A stretch of 64,000 nt of DNA from Mycobacterium shigaense (GTDB taxonomy: Bacteria; Actinomycetota; Actinomycetes; Mycobacteriales; Mycobacteriaceae): positions 372,001 through 436,000 of the forward strand of contig NZ_AP018164.1 of NCBI RefSeq assembly GCF_002356315.1, written 5' to 3'. The translations under genes were made by a program, and so were the position numbers. The notes beneath the pieces were generated by a model. The model had not been told where the DNA came from. It ran no database searches and saw nothing but the letters and a program-made list of their open reading frames with translations. Shown here piece by piece: positions 18,134 to 27,940 of the stretch; position 1 is the stretch's first letter, and the number at the start of each line of letters is the position of its first letter.

Positions 18134-18727
18134 ATGCGAAGTCCACGCGAGCGGATGGTTGTCTCCGCCGCACTGCTGATCCGGGAGCGCGGCGCGCACG
18201 CGACGGCGATCTCCGACGTGTTGGCGCACAGCCGCGCGCCGCGCGGATCGGCCTACCACTACTTCCCGGGCGGGCGTACTCAGCTGCTCCGCGAGGCCGT
18301 CGACTACGCGGGCGACCATGTGGGCGCCGTCATCGCCGGGGCCGACACCGGGCTGAACCTGCTGGACACCCTGATCGACAAGTACCGGAAACAATTGCTG
18401 GACAGTGACTTTCGCGCGGGATGCCCGATCGTGGCGGTGTCCGTCGAATCCGGTGACGATCAGGACCGCGAACGGATGGCCCCAGTGATCGAGCGGGCGG
18501 CCGCCGCCTTCGACCATTGGACCGACCTGATCGCCCAGCGCTTCATCGCCGACGGCATCCCGGCCGGCGAGGCCACCGGATTGGCGGTGCTGGCGATCTC
18601 CGCACTCGAAGGGGCGATCGTGCTGGCACGCGTGCGGCGCGATGTGGCACCCCTGGAACTCGTTCACCGCCAGCTGCGGAACTCGCTGCTGACCGCGCTG
18701 GGAAGGACGCCCACCGATGACCGCTGA
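18134..18727 (+). CDS. TetR family regulator (Rv0196-like)
   Basis: 197 residues. The helix-turn-helix is near residues 20-50 (ATAISDVLAHSRAPRGSAYH). The C-terminal domain is of the LmrA/YxaF type and carries a conserved DFRAGCP segment with a Cys. ATG 18134 has GAAGG seven bases upstream; GTG 18128 is less well spaced. The gene overlaps the following oxidoreductase gene by 11 bases, so they are co-translated. A 20-bp operator-like dyad sits just upstream. A second regulator of the same subfamily is at 55828. Confidence 0.87.
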   Translation: MRSPRERMVVSAALLIRERGAHATAISDVLAHSRAPRGSAYHYFPGGRTQLLREAVDYAGDHVGAVIAGADTGLNLLDTLIDKYRKQLLDSDFRAGCPIVAVSVESGDDQDRERMAPVIERAAAAFDHWTDLIAQRFIADGIPAGEATGLAVLAISALEGAIVLARVRRDVAPLELVHRQLRNSLLTALGRTPTDDR

Positions 18728-20966
18728 GTGGCAAGCCACCGCCTGCATCCTCTGTGAATGCAACTGCGGGATCGTCGTGCACGTCGAGGATGGCCGGCTG
18801 GCGCGCATCCGGGGTGACAAGGACCATCCCGGATCGCAGGGCTATACCTGCAACAAGGCGTTACGCCTCGATCATTACCAGAACAACGGTGCACGCCTGA
18901 CGTCGCCGCTGCGGCGCCGCCCCGACGGCATCTTCGAGGAAATCGACTGGGACACCGCGATCGTCGAGATCGCCGAGGGGTTCAAGCAGATCCGCGACAG
19001 CTACGGCGGTGACAAGATCTTCTACTACGGCGGCGGCGGGCAGGGCAACCACCTGGGCGGGGCCTACAGCGGGGCGTTCCTCAAGGCCCTGGGGGCGCGA
19101 TACCGGTCGAATGCGCTGGCGCAGGAAAAGACCGGCGAAGCCTGGGTCGACGCGCAGCTGTACGGCAGCCACACGCGCGGCGAATTCGAGCACGCGGAGG
19201 TGTCAGTGTTCGTCGGCAAGAACCCGTGGATGTCGCAGAGCTTTCCGCGGGCCCGGGTGGTGCTCAACGAGATCGCCAAGGACCCCGCCCGATCGCTGAT
19301 CGTGATCGATCCCGTGGTCACCGACACCGCGAAGATGTCCGACTTCCACCTGCGGGTGCGCCCCGGCACCGACGCGTGGTGCCTGGCCGCGCTGGCCGCC
19401 GTGCTGGTGCAGGAAAACCTCTGCGACGAAGCGTTCCTCGCCGAGCACGTGCACGGCGCGGACGCCGTCCGGGATGCACTGCGCGACGTCCCGATCGCCG
19501 ACTACGCGCAGCACTGCGGCGTCGGCGAAGAGCTGATCCGGACCGCGGCCCGGCGCGTCGGCACCGCCGCCAGCGTCGCGGTGTTCGAGGACCTCGGCAT
19601 CCAGCAGGCCCCCAACAGCACCTTGTGCTCCTACCTGAACAAGATGCTGTGGATCCTGACCGGCAACTTCGCGAAAAAGGGCAGCCAGCATCTGCATTCG
19701 ACCTTCGCGCCGCTGTTCGGCACCGTCTCCGGCCGGACCCCGGTCACCGGGTCGCCGATCATCGCCGGGCTGATCCCGAGCAACGTCGTTCCGGAGGAGA
19801 TCCTGACCGACCACCCCGACCGGATCCGGGCCATGATCGTCGAGAGCAGCAATCCCGCTCATTCCCTTGCCAATTCGTCAGCCTGCCGCGAGGCTTTCAG
19901 CGCGCTGGAGCTGATGGTCGTCGTCGACGTGGCGATGACCGAGACCGCCCGGCTCGCCCACTACGTGCTGCCCGCGGCCTCCCAGTTCGAGAAGCCGGAA
20001 GCCACTTTCTTCAATTTCGAGTTCCCGCACAACGGCTTTCACCTGCGCCGGCCGCTGTTTCAGCCGCTGCCGGGAACGCTGCCGGAACCGGAGATCTGGG
20101 CGCGGCTGGTGCGGGCGCTCGGCGTGCTCGACGACGCGGAGTTGCGGCCGTTGCGCGAGGCTGCCGGGCGCGGCCGGCAGGCCTACGCCGAGGCGTTCTT
20201 CACCGCCGTCGCCGCCAATCCGACGGTGGCAAAACTGGTTCCGTACGTCCTCTACGAGACGCTCGGGCCCACGCTGCCGGACGGACTGGCCGCCGCGGCC
20301 GCGCTGTGGGGGCTCGCGCAGAAGACCGCACTGACCTACCCCGACGCGGTGCGGCGGGCCGGCCACGCCGACGGCGACGCGCTGTTCGACGCCATCCTGA
20401 ACAGCCCGTCCGGGATCACCTTCACCGCGCATAACTACGAGGACGACTTCGCCCTGATTGGCCACTCCGACCACAAGATTGCCCTGGAGATTCCCGAAAT
20501 GCTCGGCGATCTGCGCGAACTCGCCGGCGCCCCGGCGCAGCTGACCACGCCGGACTTCCCGATCGTGCTGTCGGTGGGCGAGCGGCGGGCCTACACGGCC
20601 AACGACATCATCCGCGACCCGTCCTGGCGCAAACGCGACACCGACGGGGCGCTGCGCGTCAGTGTGGAGGACGCCCAAGCCCTCGGTCTGGTCGACGGTG
20701 GCCGGGTGCGTATCACCACCGCGGCCGGCAGCGCCGAGGGAGCCGTCGAGATCAGCGAGACGATGCTGCCCGGACATGCGGCACTGCCCAACGGTTTTGG
20801 GCTCGACTACACCGAACCCGACGGCCGTACCGTCGTCCCGGGCGTGGCCCCCAACATGCTGACTTCCACGCAGTGGCGCGACGCCTACGCCGGCACCCCG
20901 TGGCACAAGCACGTGCCCGCGCGCATCGAGGCCTTGGTGGGCGCCGGCGTCAGTTCCAGATCCTGA
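18717..20966 (+). CDS. Molybdopterin-dependent oxidoreductase (Rv0197-like)
   Basis: 749 residues, DMSO-reductase/formate-dehydrogenase superfamily. The N-terminal [4Fe-4S] cysteines are C10, C13, C17 and a fourth in GYTCNKAL. The body contains the bis-MGD-binding domains (FYYGGGGQGNHLG; VIDPVVTDTA; VESSNPAHS) and the C-terminal MopB-like barrel (GERRAYTANDII). No Tat signal is visible, so it is cytoplasmic, and partner subunits are not encoded nearby. The substrate is unknown. It overlaps the TetR gene by 11 bases, so expression is probably induced by that regulator's ligand. Its 3' end overlaps convergent zmp1 by 17 bases. Confidence 0.87.
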   Translation: MTAEWQATACILCECNCGIVVHVEDGRLARIRGDKDHPGSQGYTCNKALRLDHYQNNGARLTSPLRRRPDGIFEEIDWDTAIVEIAEGFKQIRDSYGGDKIFYYGGGGQGNHLGGAYSGAFLKALGARYRSNALAQEKTGEAWVDAQLYGSHTRGEFEHAEVSVFVGKNPWMSQSFPRARVVLNEIAKDPARSLIVIDPVVTDTAKMSDFHLRVRPGTDAWCLAALAAVLVQENLCDEAFLAEHVHGADAVRDALRDVPIADYAQHCGVGEELIRTAARRVGTAASVAVFEDLGIQQAPNSTLCSYLNKMLWILTGNFAKKGSQHLHSTFAPLFGTVSGRTPVTGSPIIAGLIPSNVVPEEILTDHPDRIRAMIVESSNPAHSLANSSACREAFSALELMVVVDVAMTETARLAHYVLPAASQFEKPEATFFNFEFPHNGFHLRRPLFQPLPGTLPEPEIWARLVRALGVLDDAELRPLREAAGRGRQAYAEAFFTAVAANPTVAKLVPYVLYETLGPTLPDGLAAAAALWGLAQKTALTYPDAVRRAGHADGDALFDAILNSPSGITFTAHNYEDDFALIGHSDHKIALEIPEMLGDLRELAGAPAQLTTPDFPIVLSVGERRAYTANDIIRDPSWRKRDTDGALRVSVEDAQALGLVDGGRVRITTAAGSAEGAVEISETMLPGHAALPNGFGLDYTEPDGRTVVPGVAPNMLTSTQWRDAYAGTPWHKHVPARIEALVGAGVSSRS

Positions 20967-22944
20967 CCCGGCGCTGCGGCGCCAGGAAAAGCTCGTCGTC
21001 CTCGGCGACCGCGAAGGCCTCGTAGAACGCGTCGATGTTGCGCAGCACACCGTTGCAGCGGAACTCCGGCGGCGAATGTGGATCGATCGCCAGCCGCCGG
21101 ATCGCCTCGGCGTCACGGGATTTGGTCCGCCACACCTGCGCCCAGCCGTAGAACACCCGCTGCACGCCGGTGAGCCCGTCGAGCACGGGCGCGGGCTCGC
21201 CGCCCAGCGAAAGCCGGTAGGCCAGCAACGCGATGGACAGCCCGCCCAGATCACCGATGTTCTCGCCGACGGTGAACGCGCCGTTGACGTGATGGCCGTT
21301 GTCGAGCTGGCGCGGGATATAGGCGTCGTACTGCTCGATGAGTGCCTTGGTGCGGGCCCCGAACTCGGTACGGTCGTCGTCGGTCCACCAGTCGACCAGA
21401 TTGCCGTCGCCGTCGTACTTGGCGCCCTGATCGTCGAAGCCGTGCCCGATCTCGTGTCCGATGACCGCGCCGATGCCACCGTAGTTGGCGGCGTCGTCGG
21501 ACTCGGCGTCGAAGAACGGCGGCTGCAGAATGGCTGCGGGAAAGACGATTTCGTTCATGCCGGGGTTATAGTACGCGTTGACGGTCTGCGGCGTCATGAA
21601 CCATTCGTCGCGGTCCACCGGGCCGCCGAGCTTGGCCAACTCGCGCTCGTGCTCGAGCGCGTAGCCGCGCTGGTAGTTCCCGTACAGGTCGCCGCGGTCG
21701 ATCACCAGCGCCGAGTAATCCCGCCACTTGACGGGGTAGCCGACTTTGGCGGTGAACTTGCTCAGCTTGGTCAGCGCGCGTTCTCGGGTCTGCGGCGTCA
21801 TCCAGTCCAGTTCGCTGATGGACAGTCGGTAGGCCTCCCGCACGTTGTCCACCAGCGTGTCGATGCGGGCCTTGGCCCCCGGCGGGAAATGCCTTTGCAC
21901 GTAGAGCTTTCCGACGGCATCACCCATCAGGCTCTCCACCAGCGAAACGCCGCGCTTCCAGCGGTCCCGGATCTGCTCGGCGCCGGTCAGCAGGCGACCG
22001 TAGAAGTCGAAGTCGGCGGCGACGATGTCGTCGGTCAGCCAGCTCGCGCGGGAGCGGATCAGCCGCCACCGCGCCCAGTTCTTCCAGTCCTCGAGATCGG
22101 CGCTGCTCCACAGCCCGGCGAAGGAGACCAGGTAATCCGGTTGGCGGACAACGACTTCTGCGAGGATTTCGGCACTGCCGCCCAGCGCGTCGACCCAGCC
22201 GGCCCAGTCGAAGCCCGCTGCCTCGCTTTGCAGTTCGGCGAAGGTGCGCAGGTTATAGGTCAGGTCGGCGTCGCGGCGCTTGACCACATCCCAATGCGCC
22301 GCGGCGAGTTGGGTCTCCAGCGCCACGATGCGGGCCGCGGTGTCGTCGTGTTGGGCGGCCTCGCCGCCCAACACCAGCCCGAACATCCGCGCGATGTGTG
22401 CCGGGTAGGCCGCGAGCACCCGCGCGTGCTGCGGGTCGCGGTAGTAGGACTCGTCGGGCAAGCCGAGGCCGGACTGGTTGAGATACACCAGGTACCGAGC
22501 GGAGTTCTTCGAATCGGTGTCCACGTACGCGCCGACGCCGCCGCCCACCCCGGTGCGCTGCAGGGCGCCGACGGCGGCGGCCAGCGCGGCCGCGTCGGCC
22601 GCCTCGTCGATGATGCCGAGCTCGTCGCGCAGCGGCCGGGTGCCGCGGCGCTCGACCGTCTCCTCGTCCAGGAAGCTGGCGTAGAGGTCGCCGATGCGCT
22701 GCGCGTCAGCGTCGGCGGTGCCGTTGCTCGAGGCCTGCTTGCTGGCTTCGATGATCAGGTCGCGCACCTGCTCCTCGGCGCGGTCGTACAAGTGGCGGAA
22801 CGCGCCGTCGGTGGCCCGGTCGGCGGGAATGTCGTAGTCGGCCAGCCAGCGGCCGTTGACATGACCGAACAGGTCATCCTGGGGTCGCGCGTTCTCGTCG
22901 AGGTAGCTCAGGTCGATGCCCGAGCGAATGGCGGCATGCGTCAC
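20950..22944 (-). CDS. zmp1: Zinc metalloprotease Zmp1 (M13/neprilysin family)
   Basis: 664 residues. The zinc site is VIGHEIGHGFDDQGAKYDG (HExxH) with the downstream third ligand and catalytic Asp in GENIGDLGG. NAYYNPGMNEIVFPA and the C-terminal VRIWN are further M13 hallmarks. There is no signal peptide, as in M. tuberculosis Zmp1, which is exported by an unclear route and dampens inflammasome activation and phagosome maturation. GTG 22944 matches the length of the known protein (663). A longer open frame upstream runs antisense through omamA and is not coding. Confidence 0.94.
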   Translation of the reverse strand: MTHAAIRSGIDLSYLDENARPQDDLFGHVNGRWLADYDIPADRATDGAFRHLYDRAEEQVRDLIIEASKQASSNGTADADAQRIGDLYASFLDEETVERRGTRPLRDELGIIDEAADAAALAAAVGALQRTGVGGGVGAYVDTDSKNSARYLVYLNQSGLGLPDESYYRDPQHARVLAAYPAHIARMFGLVLGGEAAQHDDTAARIVALETQLAAAHWDVVKRRDADLTYNLRTFAELQSEAAGFDWAGWVDALGGSAEILAEVVVRQPDYLVSFAGLWSSADLEDWKNWARWRLIRSRASWLTDDIVAADFDFYGRLLTGAEQIRDRWKRGVSLVESLMGDAVGKLYVQRHFPPGAKARIDTLVDNVREAYRLSISELDWMTPQTRERALTKLSKFTAKVGYPVKWRDYSALVIDRGDLYGNYQRGYALEHERELAKLGGPVDRDEWFMTPQTVNAYYNPGMNEIVFPAAILQPPFFDAESDDAANYGGIGAVIGHEIGHGFDDQGAKYDGDGNLVDWWTDDDRTEFGARTKALIEQYDAYIPRQLDNGHHVNGAFTVGENIGDLGGLSIALLAYRLSLGGEPAPVLDGLTGVQRVFYGWAQVWRTKSRDAEAIRRLAIDPHSPPEFRCNGVLRNIDAFYEAFAVAEDDELFLAPQRRVRIWN

Positions 22945-23022
22945 CCCGCCATCCTTCCATCTCCCGCGGGTGCGGCGCGGGGGGCGCGCGCCCGGGATGG
23001 GCCGCGAGGTACCCTCGCGCCC

Positions 23023-23685
23023 ATGCCCGACGGCGAGCAAACCGAGCGACCGGCCGACGAGGCGGACGACGCCGAGATCGATGCCGGCCCGGCGGAGCCC
23101 GCGGCCGACGATCGCGACGAGGGTGCGGTAGGCCCGACGTTCTCGAACTACGGCATCGCCTCGGCGGTGCTGGGCGTGCTGTCGGTCGCCGCGGTGGTGC
23201 TCGGCGCCATCGTCTGGTCCGCCCACCGCGACGATGCCGCCGAGCGCACCTACCAGTCCCGCGTCATGCAGACCGCGGCCGATTGGACGACCGTGCTGAT
23301 CAACATGAACAGCGGCAACGTCGATGCCAGCCTGCAGCGCCTGCACGACGGCACGGTCGGCGAACTCAACACCTACTTCGATGCTGCGGTGCAGCCCTAT
23401 CGGCAGGTGGTCGAGAAGTTGCAATCGCACAGCACCGGCCAGCTCCAGGCGGTGGCGATCGACGCCGTGCACCGCGACCTGGACAGCCGGCCCGGGGTTT
23501 CGCGGCCGGTCGTCACCACCAAGTTGCCGCCGTTCGCCTCCCGCACCGACTCGGTGCTGCTGGTTGCCACCTCGGTGAGCGAAAACGCCGGCGCCAAGCC
23601 GCAGACCGTGCACTGGAACCTGCGGCTGGACGTGTCCGACGTCGACGGCAAGCTGATGATCTCCAAGCTGGAGTCGGTCCGATGA
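23023..23685 (+). CDS. omamA: Orphan Mce-associated membrane protein OmamA
   Basis: 220 residues. An acidic cytoplasmic N-terminus of about 45 residues precedes one membrane helix (about residues 46-68) and an extracytoplasmic domain with the Mce-associated pattern (YQSRVMQTAADWTTVLINM). In M. tuberculosis the Rv0199 protein stabilises Mce lipid importers, including the cholesterol transporter. ATG 23023 is the start. It lies 78 bases from the divergent zmp1 start. Its stop overlaps the ATG of the next gene (ATGA). Confidence 0.85.
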   Translation: MPDGEQTERPADEADDAEIDAGPAEPAADDRDEGAVGPTFSNYGIASAVLGVLSVAAVVLGAIVWSAHRDDAAERTYQSRVMQTAADWTTVLINMNSGNVDASLQRLHDGTVGELNTYFDAAVQPYRQVVEKLQSHSTGQLQAVAIDAVHRDLDSRPGVSRPVVTTKLPPFASRTDSVLLVATSVSENAGAKPQTVHWNLRLDVSDVDGKLMISKLESVR

Positions 23686-24368
23686 GGAACCTGTGGCGGC
23701 TGCTGGCCTTCGACATCGTGGCCCCGCTGGCGACCATCGGCGCACTGCTGATGATCGGGGTGGTGCTCGGCTGGCCGCTGTGGTGGGTGTCGGCGTGCTC
23801 GGTGTTGCTGCTGCTCATCGTCGAGGGTGTCGCGATCAACTTTTGGCTGCTGCGCCGCGATTCGGTCAGCCTCGGCACCGACGACGAGGCGCCGGGGCTG
23901 CGGTTGGCCGTGGTCTTCCTGTGCGCGGCCGCGCTGTCGGCGGCGGTGCTGACCGAGTACACGCACTGGACCGCGACCGATCGGGACTTCAAGCAGGATT
24001 CCCGTGAGGTGGTGCAGATCGCCAGCGGGATGGCCGAGGCGCTGGCGTCGTTCACCCCCGGCGCGCCGGGCAGTTCGATCGATCGGGCCGCGGCGCTGAT
24101 GGTGCCCGAGCATGCTGGGGCGTTCAAGGAGCAGTACCAGAAGTCGAGCGCGGAGATGGCCCAGCACAACGTATCGGCCCAGGCCACGACGCTCGCGGCC
24201 GGGGTGGAGGCCCTGGGGCCGTCGGCGGCCAGCGTGGCGGTCATCCTGCGGGTCGTGCAGACCACGCCCGGCCAGCCGCCGAGTCAGGCGGCGCCGACGC
24301 TGCGGGTGGCGCTGACCAAGCGCGGGGGCACCTGGCTGGTGTCCGACGTGGTGCCGATCCGGGCTTAG
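23682..24368 (+). CDS. omamB: Mce-associated-type membrane protein OmamB
   Basis: 228 residues. Two or three hydrophobic helices lie at about residues 8-30, 35-52 and 73-92, followed by a periplasmic Mce-associated-like domain (THWTATDRDFKQDSREVVQ). It is coupled to omamA by a four-base ATGA overlap. The M. tuberculosis pair Rv0199-Rv0200 has the same layout and is linked to Mce transport. Its end is 12 bases from the convergent regulator gene at 24381. Confidence 0.8.
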   Translation: MRNLWRLLAFDIVAPLATIGALLMIGVVLGWPLWWVSACSVLLLLIVEGVAINFWLLRRDSVSLGTDDEAPGLRLAVVFLCAAALSAAVLTEYTHWTATDRDFKQDSREVVQIASGMAEALASFTPGAPGSSIDRAAALMVPEHAGAFKEQYQKSSAEMAQHNVSAQATTLAAGVEALGPSAASVAVILRVVQTTPGQPPSQAAPTLRVALTKRGGTWLVSDVVPIRA

Positions 24369-24380
24369 GTCAGATGGAGC

Positions 24381-24896
24381 TCAGTTGGTTTCGGCGGACC
24401 GCTCGGACTTCGCCTTGGCGAAGCGGTCCGACAATCGGCGGATCCGGATCATCAGCGACGCGGACGGGCTGACGCTGCCGTCGAGGTAGGTCGCCAGCAG
24501 GTCGGGCGCCACCCCGATGCGCGCGGCGAACTCCTGCTCGCCCAGTCCCGAGCGCTCGATCAGCAGCCGCACATGGCGGGCCACCTCGGCGCGCTCGTTG
24601 GCTTCGAGGTGGACGCGGGCGCGGTCCAGGACCTCCCACAGCGCCTTGGAGATGCCGTACGGGCGTGCGCCCTCGAGGATCTCCTCGACCTGACGGGCGG
24701 TGCGGCCGTACGGGTCACGCTTCAGCGCCGCGGCGATGCGTTTCCAGGTCTCGATGTCGCCGCCCTGCATGGCAGAGCGGATGGCCGAGGTCGGCCAGAA
24801 CTCCACCGGCTGATCGAAGTCGGGAACCGGCCCGTTCCTGTCTAACGCGGGCCGCTGAGGGGACGGCACGCGGCGTCGGTCGGGTGCCAACGTCAC
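24381..24896 (-). CDS. Helix-turn-helix protein (Rv0201c-like)
   Basis: 171 residues. The C-terminal half holds a lambda-repressor-like helix-turn-helix (GEQEFAARIGVAPDLLATYL). The N-terminal half (DPYGRTARQVEEILEGARPYG) is a conserved mycobacterial segment of unknown role. GTG 24896 overlaps the stop of mmpL11 (24893-24896), so the two are translationally coupled. A regulatory or accessory role for MmpL11 is suggested only by this coupling. Confidence 0.78.
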   Translation of the reverse strand: MTLAPDRRRVPSPQRPALDRNGPVPDFDQPVEFWPTSAIRSAMQGGDIETWKRIAAALKRDPYGRTARQVEEILEGARPYGISKALWEVLDRARVHLEANERAEVARHVRLLIERSGLGEQEFAARIGVAPDLLATYLDGSVSPSASLMIRIRRLSDRFAKAKSERSAETN

Positions 24897-27800
24897 CTCG
24901 CCTCCTCCAGCATCGCCACGGCCACCGACAGGCAGCGCTGCCGGACTTCTTCCCAGTCTTCCTGAAATTCTGGCGCACCGGTGAGATCGGCGGGATGCGG
25001 ATCGGCAAGACGGCGGACCAGCTGCGAGGCGATCCACTGCTGCCTGGGCGCGCGGCAACCGTAGTACCTGTCCATTCCGGCCAGGACCACGGCGGCGGTC
25101 TCCGGCTCCACGGTGTCGACCATGTCTGCGAATTCGGCGAAATCCCGGCTGCTGTTACGGCTCATGATCAGGTAGCCCTTGAGGCGCAGGGTCTCGGCGC
25201 CGGTCGGGACCTGCAGCCGGTCGCCGGTGGGCAACTGCACGTGGGTGGTCTCCACCGGGCTGCGCCGTTCGTACTTCGGCTGGTCGGCGGTGCCGCGTTT
25301 CGCGACGCCCTGGGTTTCCAGCGCGTCGATCGCGACCGACAGCCGGCCCCGCCACAGGGTGACCGGATGGATCGGCCGGCCGCCGCCGACGATCGCGCGG
25401 GCGATCCCGTTGCGCGACGTCAGGCCGTCGACCAGCTTCTTGGCCCCCGATTGAGCCCGGGGGAGCCCGTCGGCTCCGTTCTTCGGGCTAGGGCCCGTCC
25501 CGATCCCGACGACGTCATCGGTGATGTTGACCTGGTGGGGAATATCTCCGGGGCCAAGGTGGGGAATATCTCCGGGGCCAAGGCCGCGGCTGTCGTCGGT
25601 GGCCTTGCCGCTGCGCCCGCAACCGGTAAAGGCCAGCGGATCGGCCACGCAGATCGCGTCGGGCGCCAGGTGCTTGAGCTTGGCGGCCGACTTGAGCACC
25701 ATCCGCAAGTCCGCCGAAGGCGCGGTGAGCGCTGAGATGTCGTCGGGGATGACGACGACATCGGCGAGGTCGACCTCGGGCAGCGGCCGGTCGAAGTCGA
25801 CCGACGGCAGGATCCGGGCCATCCACCGGGGCAGCCACCAGTTCCACTGCGCGAACATCGCCATCAGCGCCGGCACCAGGACCAGCCGCACGACGGTGGC
25901 GTCCACCGCGATGGCGACGGCACACGCCACGCCGATCTCGGCGACCAGCGGCATGCCCGCGAACGCGAACCCGACGAACACCGCGATCATGATCAGCGCG
26001 GCGCTGGTGATGGTACGGGCGCTGGTGCTGACGCCGTAGGCGACCGCGTCGCGGGTGTTGCCGGTGTGCAGGAAGCGTTCCCGGATGCGGGCGAGCAGGA
26101 AGATCTCGTAGTCCATCGACAGGCCGAACGTCATGGCCAGCACCAGCGGGGGAACGGTGCTGTCAATCGAGCTGATGTGGGCGAACCCGAGGTCCTGCCC
26201 CCAGCCCCACTGGAAGATCACCACCAGGCTGCCGTAGGCGGCGGCGACCGACAGCAACGTCATCAGCACGCCCTTGAGCGCCAAAAACACGGAGTGGATG
26301 GAGATCAACAGCATCACGAACGCGATCAGGGCGACGAAGACCAGCACCAGCGGCTCGGTCGCCGAGACCCGGTCGTCGAAATCCTTGATCAGGGCGGTGG
26401 ACCCGCCGACGTCGATGCGGGCGCCTGCGTCCCCGGCGGCCTTGGGCAGCTGGCTGCGCATCCAGTCGACGGTTTGCCGGGCGCCCATGTCCTCGGGATC
26501 GACCGACAGCACCGCCGTCATCAGCGCGCTGGTGTTGTCGTCGGCGAATGCCGGCGGCGTCACCGAGATGACGTTGGGAGCCTGTGTCATGCGCTGGCGA
26601 ATCGCCGCCAGGGTATGGGTGTGCTCGGGCGCGGACGCGCCGGTCGGGTAGGAGACCAACACCTGAATCGGGCCCTGGGCGCCGGGTCCCAGCGCCTGGG
26701 AGGCGGCGGCGACCCCGGCGCGGATCTCGTGCGAGGAATCGAATTGCCGCAACAGGCTGTTGCCCAGCACCATCGACGCCGCCGGCACCGCCATGATCAG
26801 CAGCACCGTCGACGCGGCGACCGCCGTGATCCAGGGCCGGCGCATGACGAATCCGACCCAGCGGTTCCAGAACCGCGACTGCGTGCTCTCCGGGCGGCGC
26901 GACCAGTGCAGCAGCGCCGACCGCTTGGCGGCCGACCGCCCGAACGTCGCGAGCACCGCCGGCGTCAGAGTGGTCGACGTCAGCATCGCGACCGCGACGG
27001 CCAGGATCGCCCCGGTGGCCATCGATTTCAGCGCCGGGGTGTTGATCAGGTAGATGCCGGTCAGGGAGGCGACGACGGTCATCCCGGACAGCACGACCGC
27101 CAGGCCGGAGGTGGCCATCGCGGCGTCGACGGCCTCGCGCGGCTCGCGGCCGGTGCGCAGTTCCTCGCGGAAGCGCATCAGGATGAACAGCGAATAGTCC
27201 ACGGCGAGCGCGATGCCGAACATCGAGACCGTGGACGTGACGAACACCGACATCGTGGTGAACGACGACAGCAGATAGACCAGGCCCATGGTCACCGCGA
27301 CCGTGCAGACACCCAAGGCCAGCGGGATCGCCGCCGCCGCGAGCGACCCGAACACCGCGAGCAGCACGACCAGGATGATCGGCAGGTTCCAGCTTTCCGC
27401 CTTCGCGATGTCATGTTTGGTGTTGGCCGCCGCCGCGGCGGACAACGCGCCCTGCCCGATGACGTAGAGCCGCACTCGGCCGTTCTCGGTCTGCCCGGAC
27501 TGATCGCCGTTGATGCCGACCGTCTTGCGCAGCTGCTTGGCGACGTCGCTGGTGCCGGACAGGGTGGGGTCCAGCCGCAGCGTCACCACATAGGGCCGGT
27601 CGGGTTGCGGCGGGCGCTGGGCGGGGTTGGGCTTCTCGGTCACGCCGGGCACGTCGCCCGCGATCTGCCTGAGCTGAGCCACCGCGTCGTTGATGTCCTG
27701 ATACGTGGCGTCCGGGCGCGGGGCGGCCACCAGCGCCAGCGAGGAAGCGCCGAGATCGTGGTACTGCTCCTGGAGCTGATCGTGGACCAGCAGCGATTGC

Positions 27801-27940
27801 GAGCCGGCCACTTCGAAGCCGCCGCCGGTGAGGTTCCCTGATTCAGACATCACGAGATAGACGGCCGGCACCAGTGCCAGCAACCAGCCTGCGAAGACCA
27901 GCCACCGGTACCTGCGCAGGCTGCGGCTCAGGCGCAACAT
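24893..27940 (-). CDS. mmpL11: RND lipid/haem transporter MmpL11
   Basis: About 1015 residues, twelve membrane segments in two halves with periplasmic loops, and a long cytoplasmic C-terminal domain. GIALAVDYSLFILM and FGLSMDYEIFLLAR carry the proton-relay Asp-Tyr pairs. MmpL11 exports wax esters and mycolate-containing lipids and is linked to haem uptake with the Rv0203-type protein encoded divergently at 28261. ATG 27940 (MLRLSRSLRRYRW) is chosen by homology; no strong ribosome-binding site is visible. Compared with my memory of the M. tuberculosis protein (966 residues), an insertion of about 50 residues near 25430-25600 carries a 24-bp tandem repeat. Confidence 0.92.
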   Translation of the reverse strand: MLRLSRSLRRYRWLVFAGWLLALVPAVYLVMSESGNLTGGGFEVAGSQSLLVHDQLQEQYHDLGASSLALVAAPRPDATYQDINDAVAQLRQIAGDVPGVTEKPNPAQRPPQPDRPYVVTLRLDPTLSGTSDVAKQLRKTVGINGDQSGQTENGRVRLYVIGQGALSAAAAANTKHDIAKAESWNLPIILVVLLAVFGSLAAAAIPLALGVCTVAVTMGLVYLLSSFTTMSVFVTSTVSMFGIALAVDYSLFILMRFREELRTGREPREAVDAAMATSGLAVVLSGMTVVASLTGIYLINTPALKSMATGAILAVAVAMLTSTTLTPAVLATFGRSAAKRSALLHWSRRPESTQSRFWNRWVGFVMRRPWITAVAASTVLLIMAVPAASMVLGNSLLRQFDSSHEIRAGVAAASQALGPGAQGPIQVLVSYPTGASAPEHTHTLAAIRQRMTQAPNVISVTPPAFADDNTSALMTAVLSVDPEDMGARQTVDWMRSQLPKAAGDAGARIDVGGSTALIKDFDDRVSATEPLVLVFVALIAFVMLLISIHSVFLALKGVLMTLLSVAAAYGSLVVIFQWGWGQDLGFAHISSIDSTVPPLVLAMTFGLSMDYEIFLLARIRERFLHTGNTRDAVAYGVSTSARTITSAALIMIAVFVGFAFAGMPLVAEIGVACAVAIAVDATVVRLVLVPALMAMFAQWNWWLPRWMARILPSVDFDRPLPEVDLADVVVIPDDISALTAPSADLRMVLKSAAKLKHLAPDAICVADPLAFTGCGRSGKATDDSRGLGPGDIPHLGPGDIPHQVNITDDVVGIGTGPSPKNGADGLPRAQSGAKKLVDGLTSRNGIARAIVGGGRPIHPVTLWRGRLSVAIDALETQGVAKRGTADQPKYERRSPVETTHVQLPTGDRLQVPTGAETLRLKGYLIMSRNSSRDFAEFADMVDTVEPETAAVVLAGMDRYYGCRAPRQQWIASQLVRRLADPHPADLTGAPEFQEDWEEVRQRCLSVAVAMLEEAR
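25534..25581. repeat. Two tandem 24-bp copies inside mmpL11
   Basis: Two perfect copies (25534-25557 and 25558-25581) of a 24-bp unit that begins GGTGGGGAATATC on the plus strand. On the coding strand each copy adds the eight residues LGPGDIPH in frame. The repeat is in the cytoplasmic C-terminal domain, within the segment that appears extra relative to M. tuberculosis MmpL11. A whole number of codons keeps the frame open, so copy-number change would be tolerated. Confidence 0.9.

Noticed and set aside
22945..23745. Extension of the zmp1 frame upstream
   Set aside because: It is antisense to omamA, and M13 homologues begin at the GTG at 22944 with the expected length.
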